A stretch of 64,000 nucleotides of DNA, taken from positions 206,001-270,000 of the forward strand of contig JAPMOS010000026.1 of the NCBI GenBank assembly GCA_027972325.1, in the 5' to 3' direction. A program made the position numbers and the translations under genes. The notes below the pieces were generated by a model, which saw only the letters and a list, made by a program, of their open reading frames with translations, was not told the origin of the DNA and did no database searches. This document shows positions 19,796 to 30,900 of this stretch, piece by piece (the first letter of the stretch is position 1; each line of letters starts with the position of its first letter). The stretch is from Paratrimastix pyriformis. Taxonomy: Eukaryota > Preaxostyla > Paratrimastigidae.

Positions 19796-20029
19796 GCCTC
19801 ACACATGGCTATCGTAATCCCTTCACAGGGCAGTATATTGTCGGAAATAAGTCAGAAGATTTAACATATATGGGATAAATGATGATAGTTAAGAGAGGGG
19901 CGAGAAGAGATGACATAGAGAGGAGAGGAGAAAGTTTACAGCATAAAAGTGCGTCTTAAAATATGTATTCTATATTTACAATTAAAATAAATAATATAGA
20001 AATAAAAATATATTACTATAGTATATAGA

Positions 20030-20494
20030 ATGGAACAAGATCCTTTTGATCAAATAATAGCCCCATATAAGCACTATGAATTTTGTGCCGAAATGTCGCA
20101 ACATATTGAAAGTGTTATCGCCTATTACATTCGACTGAATCGATATAATAAATTTTCCATTTCGAGTGATGAATGTTTGCTGCCTGCATGTGAAAGGATT
20201 TATGGAATGTTTGCTTCTACAGTTTCCAAAATTAATGAGGATATTCGTGAATTGACTCGATTTAATCATCAATATGGTGAAGACACCATACGTCAGTTAA
20301 AATATCTGGTAGAAACGTCTACAGGATGTCGGGATGGGGTTGAGCATATGCATCAATATATAGAGAAATACTATACAAATCTAATTAATAGATCATTCAT
20401 GGATCGTGACAAACAAACAATATATGAGAAGGAACTGAGCAGATTGGAAGAATACTACAAAATTGTGTCAACTCGATTACAAGTAAATAATTAA
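20030..20494 (+). CDS. 154-residue helical protein carried in the terminal segment
   Basis: Preceded by TATATAG two bases before the ATG. The protein (MEQDPFDQIIAPYKHYEFC...) is helical and rich in Tyr, Arg, Glu and Gln, with no membrane or signal sequence. A copy at 51446-51910 differs at only about seven residues, and all differences keep the frame open, which argues that it is a real gene. Being in the terminal repeat it may be present twice per element. Function unknown. Confidence 0.62.
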   Translation: MEQDPFDQIIAPYKHYEFCAEMSQHIESVIAYYIRLNRYNKFSISSDECLLPACERIYGMFASTVSKINEDIRELTRFNHQYGEDTIRQLKYLVETSTGCRDGVEHMHQYIEKYYTNLINRSFMDRDKQTIYEKELSRLEEYYKIVSTRLQVNN

Positions 20495-20499
20495 TTAAT

Positions 20500-21090
20500 T
20501 TTTTAATAATGTATTATTTATTATGTCACTCCCTGTTTTGTCATTTTATATATCATCATAAGATGATCTATATATATGAATCATTAATGAATTTTCACGT
20601 CATGGGTATATTTTTCCCTATCCCCACCCAGCCCCTTCTAGTGGATTTCTTGTCAAATAATTACGTCACACGACGCAAAATTTACAAACTTCATTTAAAG
20701 TTTACGTCTTATCATGCTACGAGTGAAATAATTTTATGACGCGAAGTATGACGCGAATAATAAAACGTCATATAAATTTCTGTCATAGCGTGCCCGTCTG
20801 ATGAGTGTTTTCCCACCTAATGGCATCATATTATCCCACCAGATGCCATTAAGTGGATCATTTTATGACCAAATATAAATGACCTAAATCATGACGTGAA
20901 TTTTATGAACTTCATAAAAGTTTATGTCATAGCGTGCTAAAGATGAAAATAATTTTATGACGCGAAGTATGACGCGAAAAGCTGAACGTCATAAAAGTTT
21001 CTGTCATTGCGTGCAGGTCATGCAATTTCTGATGGGGTTTTCCATAAAAACCTTCGTCTTATGACCTCTTCTCAACATAAAAATTTTTTT
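20500..21090. repeat. degenerate sub-terminal repeats in the element A end
   Basis: Short units recur, including TATGACGCGAAGTATGACGCGAA (about 20735-20757 and 20955-20977), CGTCAT(A)AA, GTCAT(A/T)GCGTGC and ATGCCATTA/AATGGCATCA, in both orientations and spaced by 60-220 bp. No gene is supported here. Repeats of this kind near an end could be binding sites for integrase or replication initiation. That role is inference. Confidence 0.55.
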
Positions 21091-21113
21091 GTACAGGGCC
21101 TTCCTTACTTACT

Positions 21114-23805
21114 CGGTGCGCGATGGTAACCTGATGGCCAAAACGCTGCAGCTGAGCGGGTTAGCTTCCGGCGATGTTTACAGTACAAACGGCGGGATTA
21201 TGGTCGTGGCCAATCGTGATCGTACTGGCTTTGAAGCTTTCAACGAGACGCCAGGCTACGCCTTCGACGCCACACACTTTCTCTCTGTCGCTGGCGGAAC
21301 GGGATGGGTGGCGGGTAAGCGCTTTACGTGGGGTAGTGATGTGATCGACGTGTCAGCTGCAAACGGAACACCCCAGCGCCTGATCGCATCGGCCGATGGC
21401 GCGCTCAGCATCACTTCGAGCGACGCAGAATCCGTCTGGACGGGTAACGTAGGCTTGCTCACCTTCTTGATCACGTCGGCGGAAAAGCTGGTCACGAACG
21501 ATTACCTCACCACCGTTGAAACCAGTCCTCTGTGCATGTCGGCGCTCGATCGCGCAGTAGGCTGCACGCTTTCTTCTGACTTTGCGGCAAGTATCGCGAG
21601 CAACGGCACAGTGTCGCTATCGCCGTACACGATCTCATATCGCGGCATCTCTGTAACGGCCGCCACAAGTACGACAGTGAGCGAGATCCATAACTTTGCG
21701 TTTACAGGAGGCGTGTGGAGCGTGCCGCAAATTAGCTCGGGCGTCGTGGCGAGAACGTCGGCTGGTGCCGTAAACACGAACTTTAGCGTTCACTTACTTG
21801 GACTCATGCCTTGCGCAAGTGGGCCCATCGTGATCGATCTCCTGAGCCCAAACGCGTTTACCGCGGCTCCTGAAGCGGCGATCGCCATCGATAATCGGGC
21901 AACTAGCGTGCAATTCGTGGGGACGCTTGGTATGATGCACGTCGCGCCATTTATGTGGGTGATCCTGAACAATGCAACGGGCGCAGTCGAAACGTCGTAT
22001 CCTATCCGTCCTCCCAGTGCTCCGTCGCGCGAGAAGCTGGTGCTTACGATGAACGATCTCAGTGACACAATGTTCACCTCGTCAGGTGGCACAGCGGGAA
22101 GGATCTATCGACCTGACGCTACGCACACTCTTGTCGCGAACTCCATAGGCTCAGAGGCGTACACTTCGATGACCAGCGCACTCAAGTTACTCTACGGGGC
22201 TTATACGGCAGGCTACATTCAACGCGCAAGTGATGGAACGCTCACGATGACGCCGGGCGTCGCCGCGGCATCGACGGCCAACTCGATTATGCTCCGTGAT
22301 GCAAACGGCGGGACGTCGTTGACTCGCTTGTACAGCACAGATCGTCTCAGGCTGTTCTTGTTCCAGTCATTTACGACCTGCGGCATCTCTTACGGCGCTA
22401 ACGTGGCGGGTGATGCAATGGATGGCGTCGGCACTCCGCCAGCTTGCACTCCGCTGTCAATGACGGGGCTTTGCGTTCGCATTAAGACGGGAAGCGCCAA
22501 CGCGGGTACTGCTTGATCGTTGAAGATAACAGTGGGGTAGTGAACTTCGCTGTAGCGGCTGTTACTGGCAATAGCTACACGCGCGGCACTCACTTGGCCG
22601 GAGGTGTGCGGCTTACTTCGCTACTGTCGGCGCCGCTGCTTGGAACAGATGCGAGTGGCAATATTATCTCAACGACCGCTTCAGGTGCTAGTGCTGCAAC
22701 GCCCAGCACTCTTGTGGCGCGAGATACGAACGGTTCATCCGCCTTTGTGGGCGTGACGCTCGATGGCGTGAAGTCAGCAAGCTTGCTGGGTACCGATGCC
22801 TCGGGCGTGATAGTTGCTCGCACCGCTTCATCGGACTCCGCTGTCAACACGTACGTTGTACGCAACGGCGAAGCGGGATGCGGGTTCGGCAAGATCACTG
22901 GACCCGCTGGCAGTGGCCTTCGCCTGATCCTTAACGGGACGGATCCGAACTGGGGCATGTACTACGCATCAGTCGGCGCGGCGGCCCTGAATAACACGGT
23001 AATCGTACCGGGCTGTTCAACCGTGGGCATCAGCGGTCCAGCGATTCATATGTCGACTTACGAAGCCGCCTCTGCCGGGTTTATTTGCGAGAGCACGACT
23101 GGAGTTGCGGGTTCAACGGCCATTCCACGCTTCGCTGTCAACTCGAGCACCGGCAACGCGTACATCGGTGGCAGTCTTACGATGGGTGGCAACGATATTC
23201 ACTTGGGTCCAACCGCAGACTCAATCATCTACAGCGAGAACGCGATCACGCTCCAGACAACAACGCGACCCGTAATGATTCACGCAGACACGACTGGCAC
23301 GCTCTGGGACGCGAATCAGCAGAACTACGGCATACAGATCAAGTCAGACGGTTTTGACGTTATGCGCATGAGCAGATCGCGTGTGAACTCTCCTGTGATC
23401 CAAGCTACGGGGGTTGTCGCCGGCGATTGCCTCGGCGTAATGATTGCTCCTGACGGCACACTCGGGGTCCCGATATCGGCGGCAAAGTACAAGGAGCAGA
23501 TTCTTGACATGGGCGACACGTCATACTTGTACCAGCTGCGCCCGGTGACGTACCTCTATCGCGGCGATACGAGCGGGAAGCGGTGCTACGGTTTAATTGC
23601 CGATGAGTGCGCTCCGGTGTGTCCCGATCTTGTACGCAAGCGTGACGGCGAAGTGGAAGGCCTCTACGAACACTTCTTGCCGTTCATGCTCCTGAACGAA
23701 TTGCAAAAGCAGCGCGCCACGATCACTTCACTGCAGGCGCAGGTAGATGAACTTCGCGCTGGCATGAGCACATTGCTCGATCTCGTGAAGGCGAAGCTAC
23801 AGTAA
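21114..23805 (+). CDS. tail-fibre-like gene of element B1 with S74-type chaperone
   Basis: A Ser/Thr/Gly/Ala-rich beta protein with repeated LLGTDASGxI units (compare LATDxxGxI in element A). It ends in an S74-type chaperone: AAKYKEQILDMGDTSYLYQL, CYGLIADE and LPFMLLNEL, then a coiled coil. It is homologous to the fibre at 4423-7327 across the C-terminal third despite different base composition. The N-terminal end is missing at the junction with element A. Coding lies in two reading segments, so about one break is likely. Confidence 0.7.
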
Positions 23806-23840
23806 AGCGTGCCATTTTTCAGCCCTCTCCGTGCCTGCTT

Positions 23841-23847
23841 ATTTTTT
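23841..23847 (+). promoter_or_regulatory. ATTTTTT upstream motif (representative of a set in B elements)
   Basis: A run A-T6 lies 17 bp before the ATG at 23858. The same word is found upstream of other B genes: 24819-24825 (ATG 24846), 25413-25419 (25476), 27881-27887 (27953), and on the minus strand at 41036-41030 before the B2 replication gene (ATG 40968). The spacing before the two replication genes is nearly equal, 72 and 68 bp. Surroundings are GC-richer, so the run stands out. Confidence 0.5.
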
Positions 23848-23857
23848 CCACCACGAA

Positions 23858-24784
23858 ATGGCTTCAACCACACAACAACTAAACGAACAGATCAAAGCAT
23901 TGCAGGCCGATCTCGTTTCGCGCGCTACAGTTATGGAGCCGGTGAACGTGCCAGCTCCGCCCGTTCTGGCGGTTGACCCCGCCGGGATATCTTCTACGCC
24001 AGATGTGCCGTCCGACGATATCGTGGAGATAGAGTTCGCTGACAAGGTCAAGCGCAACATTCGCCGCTCCTGGCAAGAACGGCTGCCATCTCTCGCGGCG
24101 GCTCGCATCATGCGCAGCTCACTCAAGTTCGATCGCTATATCTTCCCTCTTCTGAACGGCGACACGCTGCGCTGGAGTGAGGATGTGGACACGAAGCGCG
24201 AGCTCGGCGAGTTGGTGGAGGAGCTGCGCTGTTACGGGATGGTGCTTTCTGAAGAACAACTCCAGTCGGTTTCGGACGGCAGCGGCTTCACGCGCCAGAT
24301 CAACAAGGTGCGGGACTACATCAACGCTCATGAGGCCGCGTGTTTCAATCGTTCGTACAGGAAGGCAACGAGCCAATTCGCGCTTGAGTGGGACAAGTAT
24401 GTTGCGGTGCTCGCCGCGAAGCTGCAATGCGACAAGCTGGAGTCACTCAAGTTCACCTTGCTCCGTGATACCGTGGTCTCGAAGGATATCTACAGCTTGC
24501 TCGATCTGAACCTGAAGTATCGCAATGTCGTGTATGAGTTCTTCGATTGGTATGATGCGTTTGTGATCAAGGGCGACAGGGAAGGGCTGGTGCGGCGCAC
24601 TGTGGATATTGCGCTGAACATTGATACAAGCGCGCTCAACGGGGCTAGTGACGTGATGGCGATCGTGACGAATGTGCTGTCCAGCTTCAGAGGGTCGTCC
24701 ATCAACAAGGATACCGTGCTCGCCAAACTTGCTAGCATTGCGCAGGTTAGTGACCTCCGCGGGCAAGGGGACACGTCGCTGTAA
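23858..24784 (+). CDS. fibre-partner protein of element B1
   Basis: About 308 residues from the ATG at 23858, chosen because the upstream ATTTTTT motif would otherwise lie inside the gene; an in-frame ATG at 23831 exists. Homologous to the protein at 3500-4369 over roughly 200 residues, including LKFDRYIFPLL, CYGMVL, CFNRSYRKA, LNLKYRNVVYEFF and LASIAQVSDL. It follows the fibre gene in the same orientation in both elements. Mostly helical. Unknown family. Confidence 0.65.
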   Translation: MASTTQQLNEQIKALQADLVSRATVMEPVNVPAPPVLAVDPAGISSTPDVPSDDIVEIEFADKVKRNIRRSWQERLPSLAAARIMRSSLKFDRYIFPLLNGDTLRWSEDVDTKRELGELVEELRCYGMVLSEEQLQSVSDGSGFTRQINKVRDYINAHEAACFNRSYRKATSQFALEWDKYVAVLAAKLQCDKLESLKFTLLRDTVVSKDIYSLLDLNLKYRNVVYEFFDWYDAFVIKGDREGLVRRTVDIALNIDTSALNGASDVMAIVTNVLSSFRGSSINKDTVLAKLASIAQVSDLRGQGDTSL

Positions 24785-24845
24785 AAGTGGCCGGTTTTGT
24801 CGATATGTGAAGCGCCGTATTTTTTCATCGATCTAAAACCACAAG

Positions 24846-25340
24846 ATGGAAGCAGGAGCAGCAGCAGTAAAACGAAGGAAACCAACCGCGGCAGAACTCG
24901 CACGGCGACACGAAGCCGTTCCCAGACCGCCGCAGATTCTACCAGGACCAGCAGAGCGGAATGCGGGCTATCAGCGCCCTGATGAAGAAGCGGCTTGGGA
25001 AAGGGTTGAAGAAGCTGGCCGTAAATACTTCTTGACGAATTGGGGTGGTGCGGTTCAAGCAATGTACAAAAGCAGGACGGCTCTAATCATCGCGTTCACA
25101 ACCTACTATCGCGTTACGCATGCACGCCAGGTCGCACCGAGAGAGCACTATCATCTAAATGAAGCAGATAAGGCTGAGTTGGCTCGGGTCCGCGATCACG
25201 CGAAACAGGAATGGATTCGTGCGAACGGGGGAAAGGCCCCAGACAGCAAGAATAAAGCGGAGATGGCAGAATACAATCGCGCCTGGCGGACAGCGGCAGG
25301 ACGGGCCCTTGCAGAGATAATGCATCTACACGGCGGCTGA
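24846..25340 (+). CDS. hypothetical basic protein of element B1
   Basis: A 164-residue protein. Residues 1-45 are rich in Ala, Arg, Lys and Pro (likely disordered). The rest is helical with many charged residues and several Trp/Tyr (YFLTNWGGAVQAMY, AEYNRAWRTAAGRALAEI). The latter half faintly recalls HMG-box or small DNA-binding helical proteins, but I cannot support a family. It has its own ATTTTTT motif. Confidence 0.5.
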   Translation: MEAGAAAVKRRKPTAAELARRHEAVPRPPQILPGPAERNAGYQRPDEEAAWERVEEAGRKYFLTNWGGAVQAMYKSRTALIIAFTTYYRVTHARQVAPREHYHLNEADKAELARVRDHAKQEWIRANGGKAPDSKNKAEMAEYNRAWRTAAGRALAEIMHLHGG

Positions 25341-25475
25341 GATTCGCAGATTACTGCTTCATGAGTAACGTTGTTAAATCCCACCCAAAATTTCCCACTT
25401 TTTCTGGGCATTATTTTTTGAGAAAAAGTTCTCGGCTAGAAAAGAATTCTTGATCAGCGAGTTCGCGTTTTCGAA

Positions 25476-27865
25476 ATGCAAGAAGCAACTCATCCTGCTC
25501 GTTTCTTCGGGGCCCTCGGTTCCGATGCAATCCGGGGTCTCTTTCTCTATCTAAATCAAGCGGGCTATCCTGTCGGTGGACGACCTCGAAACCTCGCTGC
25601 CGCAGAAGAACGGATTCGCGCGGCGGGGATCAACCATGACTGGAATCTTACGGTCAGAGACGATAACACTCTACTCATCAAAATGAGATCCCACGCGAGC
25701 GTCGTAGACGGCATGGAACAGGCCAAAAAGGGGAATCCATTATATCAGACGCTCTTTTCACACCTACCTGCGCCACGTCCAACGGGTGCTTCAAAGCCAG
25801 CGCAACAGCCAGCGCAACAGCCAGCGCAACAGCCAGCGCAACAGCCAGCGGCCATCACGCACACTCAATCTCCGGTTGCGGTGTCGCTCACAGGCGATGT
25901 TAATCAAATGTACATTGCTCTACGGGAACGCGTGGAAGTTCTCGTTACGCTTCATCAACAGCGTAAGGGCATTGACGCGCAGATTGACGAACTCATGTGC
26001 GCGATAAGCGGTCTTCAACTTGCAATTGGTCGCGCGCCTTCTGTGCCGATGCCCATGCCGATGCCCATGCCGATGCCCATGCCGATGCCCATGCCCAAGC
26101 CCATGCCGATGGATATCGCGCCGTTACCAAAGCCGAAGGCTGCTATGGCGCCACCCACGAAGCCGTTACCACCACTCCCAGTTCCGCAGAGAAGTGTGCC
26201 GCAAGCCCCGGTTCCATCTCCGCCTGCTTCCTCTACGCCGGTTCCGCAAGCCCAGGTACAATCTACACCGGATCCGCAAGCCCAGGATCCATCTACGCCT
26301 ATTCCACCTACTCCTCTTCCGCAAGCACCTATTCCGTCACCGGTAACACCACCTCGCGCAACGCGAGTGCAGCCAAAGCGCGCCGCAACGGCGAAAGCTC
26401 CGGCCCGGAATCCGTTGTTAGTCGGGCTCCCAGACGAGGCGGCACTTACTGATGAGGGCTGCCTGTATTGCACACTTTGTCACGAGAAAGATAAGCCCCT
26501 AAAGGCTAAAAAGACTGCAGAGGCCATCCGTATCCAGTTTGATCAACACGCGCAATCGAAAATGCATGTAGCGAACCTCGCACTGCAGAAGGCAGCACAG
26601 ACGGCAAAGCCAAAGCAAGGCGCTTCAGATGGCGAAAGCTCGAGTGAACCAGACAACGAGCCTGAAGGTAATGAAGATATGGAACGGCGCTTGAAAGAGA
26701 TGGTCGCGCCCTTCAAAATTCTCAACACCAAAAGCCGCGGCAAATCGGCCGACTCAACTACCACGGCTCGCCGAAAATACCTTGTTGATATCTTGAAGCA
26801 GCTTCCTGCCGCCATGCAAACGCCACTTTTCTATGAGAACACGGCTGAAGTGCGCAAGGTTGTACTCTCGGATCAGTTCACTCCCAACACTCAAAAGGCT
26901 CTGGGCGCCACAATGAATTCGTTCATTCAAGGCCTCAAACTCGGCGGCAAAAAAGGCGAGCAATACGAAGAGTTCTACAATGCACTGATGCGAGACGCGA
27001 CGCCACATGTCGAACCTGCGAAGCTTTCACCGAAGCAAGTGGAGAAGTGGGTTCCGTACGAGGCGCTGGTTGCACGTCAACGAGAATGCTTTGGAATATT
27101 CAACGAGGCAGTAAACGGATGCGCGGAGTTGAAGGATGCGCTCGATTCGGACGTGAACAATTTCGATCACGCTCCACTTGCCATAGGCGTCGAAGAATTA
27201 CGAAAGGTCACGATGGATGCATTCTTAACCAGCGTATACGTCCTTCTTCCGCCGGTTCGCACTGAAGAACTGCGGCGCCTGTATATTCATCGGCGGATGG
27301 CAAGGAACCTAACGGTAAAGAGCCCGATGAAGACGTTACAAAAAGCGCGGAGAATGATGACGAGCCGCAGCATGGGGTCGACTACCATAACTGGATCAGC
27401 TGGGACACGCAAGAGTTCGTACGTGTCAAGTCAAAGATGAGTCATCTCTATCATACAACGCGGTTCATCATCCCTAATGCGCTATTCCGTATCATGAAGG
27501 CACAGGCGCACCTCATCGGCGACAGCAACGAACTTCTGATTCCGACTCCGCGTGGAACCATGTACACGACGCAGTTTACAGCACAGGTGGCGAATGCATT
27601 TGGCTTTCCAAAACTGACGATAGGCGAGATCCGCGTTATCTTCGCGACAACCTTCAGGGAGATGTTCCTTGATAACAAGCCACTCCGTGACTGGGTTGCG
27701 AAGGTGATGGATCACAGCACCGCAATTCACGAAACGCAATACATCAAACGATACATGCCAAACGGCGTCGACCTCATTCCGACCCGATTCATATTTGGCG
27801 AATTCGATCCGTCCCACGTTTCAACGCCATGGCTCGAGGCGTACACTATCACCCTAGGCCGTTAA
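25476..27865 (+). CDS. tyrosine recombinase/integrase of element B1 with N-terminal extension
   Basis: An N-terminal domain of about 90 residues (GGRPRNLAAAEERIRAAGI) is followed by low-complexity linkers: (AQQP)n near 25797-25850, (MP)n near 26041-26110 and a long Pro-rich run. Next comes a Cys/His cluster (CLYCTLCHEKDK...HAQSKMH) resembling a zinc finger. The C-terminal catalytic region has PVRTEELRRLYI with the first Arg, an R-x-I-F-ATTF helix, then MDHSTAIHETQYIKRY with His and the nucleophile Tyr. It probably inserts the element by site-specific recombination. A shorter relative lies in B2. About one break. Confidence 0.72.
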
Positions 27866-27952
27866 ATCGCCGGTTCCGCAATTTTTTGTCCCTCTAAAAC
27901 TAAGAACTTTCCAAGTTTCCCCAGAAGGAACTTTTCTGGATACTCCTAAAAC

Positions 27953-30900
27953 ATGCAGTTCACTCAGTGCTTTGAAAATGCCGTCTCGAAGTTCGCCCCT
28001 GAGTTCTTCGCCGAGTCGTTTACCTTTGTTGGGAAAAGAGTGTGCCAGGTGGGCGACCTTGCCGCACGAGTGGCCGCCATGACGCAAGAGAAGGAGTACA
28101 AGAACTTAATGAACATTGTTGAGGCACACTACGCAACCTGGTGCCTGGAACACGGAAAGATACCGGCAACGCTTGCCCTTCCGCCGTATACACCGCCACC
28201 ACCGCCACGCGTTGATACAACAGAAGAGGTGATGGGTTGTGCTGTACAAGACGGAGAAACGAGTCAACGCCAACTCCACAACGAAGTGGCCAAGCTGGCC
28301 TCGATGAACGCTAGCGAGATAGTTGGGTTCCCGCATCAGTACCGCAACGCTCTCGTCTTCGCCAACAATTTTTACTTCGTTCACGCGGACGGTACCATTG
28401 AGCACCGCGACAAGATTAGATTCGTCCCTGCGCTTCAACGTGATGACTGCTTCTGCGCAGTTAAGCCGCGCCACGTCTTAGAGAAGGCCATCAACGAATT
28501 CGATCTCCACTTCAACATTGGCGACATTGCCATGATCGGATACGATATCGAAACATACTCACCAAACCGCGGAGTGCCAAGTCACAAGGATGCCCAAGCC
28601 CGCATCAGCATGATCTGCACTGTATATCGTCTTGGTTCGACTACGGAAAAGCACGCCTTCATCTGGGATCCACGTCCACTTGATCCGGCCAAAATCCCTT
28701 CCTGCGTGACCGTACATCGCGAGGTAACGGAAGCGGGCATGTGCTGTGCGTTCATCAGTTGGGTTCGCGAGAAGGCCGCCGTCGGTGAAGTGATCCTCAC
28801 CGGATGGAACGCGAGCCAGCAGGCCTACCGGGCAGAAGGCGATTCACGCAGCTTCGAACCGCTGGGTTATGATTATCCGTGGATTGCGGCACGTTCTGGC
28901 GCTGTTGCGAAGGAACAATCAGCTTGGCCGTTTAAGAACTGTGATCGCGCCACTTGCTACAGCTCGCTCTTTGGGCTGCACGTTCACATGGTCGACATGC
29001 AATGCTGGGTCAAGAGTCAGTATCGTCCGGCCGATGCACCCGATAACTTCAAGCTAGATACTGTCCTCGCGGCGATGAAGCTTCCGCTGAAGCAACGCCA
29101 CGGCATGTCGTATGAGTTGATGAACTGCATTATGATAAACTCCGACTTTGCGGACGAAGATCAGACGCATTGCTTCGAGAACATCATCCGTTATTGCGTT
29201 TACGACGCGGAAGCCGTGCTGGATGTTGCCGAAGCCCACGACTACATGAGCAAGTTGAATTGCTTCATCGAGGCAACCGGCATCACTCTCTCTGCATACA
29301 TCATGTACACTCAAGCCTCATGGGGTATGACGAAACTGGCGCGGGCGGCATGGAACCTCCGCGATAATGTCACACTGAAGTGGAACTACGGGCAGGTCGC
29401 CGAGAAGAACGGCAAGTACAAGGGGGCGATCAACTGGTCTGAGGACGACTACTTCGCCGATAGTCCTTGTGTGATGTTTGACTTCGCCGGCTTGTATCCG
29501 TCGATGATGCGCGCGTACTGCATCTCTCCGTTCTCCATCATCGGTAGCTTCGATTCGCTTGACGAAGTATTCAGCGCGAGTCACACTCCACAGAACACGA
29601 CATACGTCCATAACGCAACGGAAGCAGAGATCGCGGAGTACAACAAATCAATTGAAGGGCAAGCGAACCCCCTTCGTCTCTTCCGTGAAGACATTATCAA
29701 GACGTACACTGCCTTCTCCGTGCTACAGAACGATCCATTCATCAAGACGGTGGACTACTTCGTCAATGCACGTGCCGATCACAAGAAGCAACTCAAGGCA
29801 GCAAAGACACAACACGAAGCCAAGTATCACGACACGATGCAATGGTGCTTCAAAATCATGGTCAACAGCCTTTACGGCCTGCTTGGCTCACCCTACGCAT
29901 GCTACATGTTCAACGAGATGTGTGCGGCTGCCGTGACCTCTGCAGCGCGTGATGCAATCGTTCGGGCAAGCGGCATCATCGCCTCCTACGGTAAGCGTCT
30001 CTTCATCGATACCGACTCCACCGCCGTCCAACTCGCACCCGAGCACATGCCCCCGATCCTCGCATTCAAGACTAAGGAGGACGTTGCATCCTACAATGCA
30101 TGGTCCAGCGCCCTTCAGAATGAAATCAACGGGAAACTGCGCGAGAGCTATTCCGTTTCACGCTACTTCCCAACGGAGAGACTGCCCTATATCTCGTTTG
30201 CGTTCGAGGCCGCATTCACACGCGCGCTATTCGCCAAACGCAAGACCTACTGCGAGATGAAAATCATTCCGGCACTGAACGCCGAACCTGAGTTCGCATT
30301 CCGCGGTTGCCAGTTCACCGTCCAGACTGCTTACGTTCGTGACCGCACGCTAACACTCATCCAACACCTCATCCATCTGTCCCACGGCGAACAGGTGTTA
30401 TGCCTCGCCAAGTTCTTCGAGACGGAGATGAGGAACGTAAAGGAATCGCCACTGCTGTACGCGCGCAAGCAGAAGCTGCAAAACAAGGACCAGAAGGCCT
30501 TCTATCTCAAGCAGAACTATCCTGAACAGGTGCGCGACAAGGAGGTCTGCCTGATCATTCGAACCGTGACGCCAGAGAAGAAGACAAGTGCTGCCTGGGC
30601 GCCGATTGATGAAGATTACTTGCCGCGCAACATCGACTACATCGAGGCCATCAACAACGCATACACTGGCAACATCTCGCGCTACTTTCCCATCTGGCGA
30701 CGCATCGTTCCGAAAAGCGTGGCCCTCGTTGAGAAAGGCGGCGAGTTGCTTGACCGTTCAGACCTTATGTTCCGCGTCGAAACGATCGGCGGTGGCCAGA
30801 AGATGCGCAACGCGTCAACGGATGAGTTGCTTGACCTGTTCCTCTCGAAGCGCGACTCTCGCACCGTACATGAGATCATTGATTGCGACATCCACAAGGC

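Larger units (their letters stand above)
1..21113. mobile_element. Polinton/Maverick-type virus-like element A, capsid-gene end
   Basis: An AT-rich block carries an adenain-like protease, packaging ATPase, penton-like and double-jelly-roll-type major capsid genes plus a fibre gene, the morphogenesis set of Polintons and Polinton-like viruses. Its right end is placed at 21113, where sequence shared with the right end of element C (52462) stops; read inward the terminus begins AG, as is common in Polintons. The left end is not in the window, and no polymerase or integrase is present on this side. Most frames are long and open, so it looks young. It is broken by one DIRS insertion and perhaps one or two other lesions. 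Confidence 0.8.
19879..21113 (+). repeat. terminal segment of element A (shared with element C)
   Basis: This 1235-bp stretch matches 51292-52462 almost base for base, including a 154-residue gene, and ends at a common terminus (CCTTCCTTACTTACT). Unrelated sequence follows in the two places. The outer 500 bp hold degenerate internal repeats built on TTTATGACGCGAAGTATGACGCGA and AACGTCAT. It is best read as a long terminal repeat of the Polinton that includes a gene. The partner in inverted orientation is not visible for this copy. Confidence 0.7.

Noticed and set aside
20509-20739. 76-residue frame downstream of the 154-residue terminal gene, present in both terminal segments
   Set aside because: Its conservation follows from the near-identical DNA; it covers sub-terminal repeats and has no protein-like composition.
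21089-21113. Start of the B1 fibre at the ATG at 21089
   Set aside because: These bases belong to the end of element A; the frame only runs through the junction by chance, so the fibre is placed from 21114.
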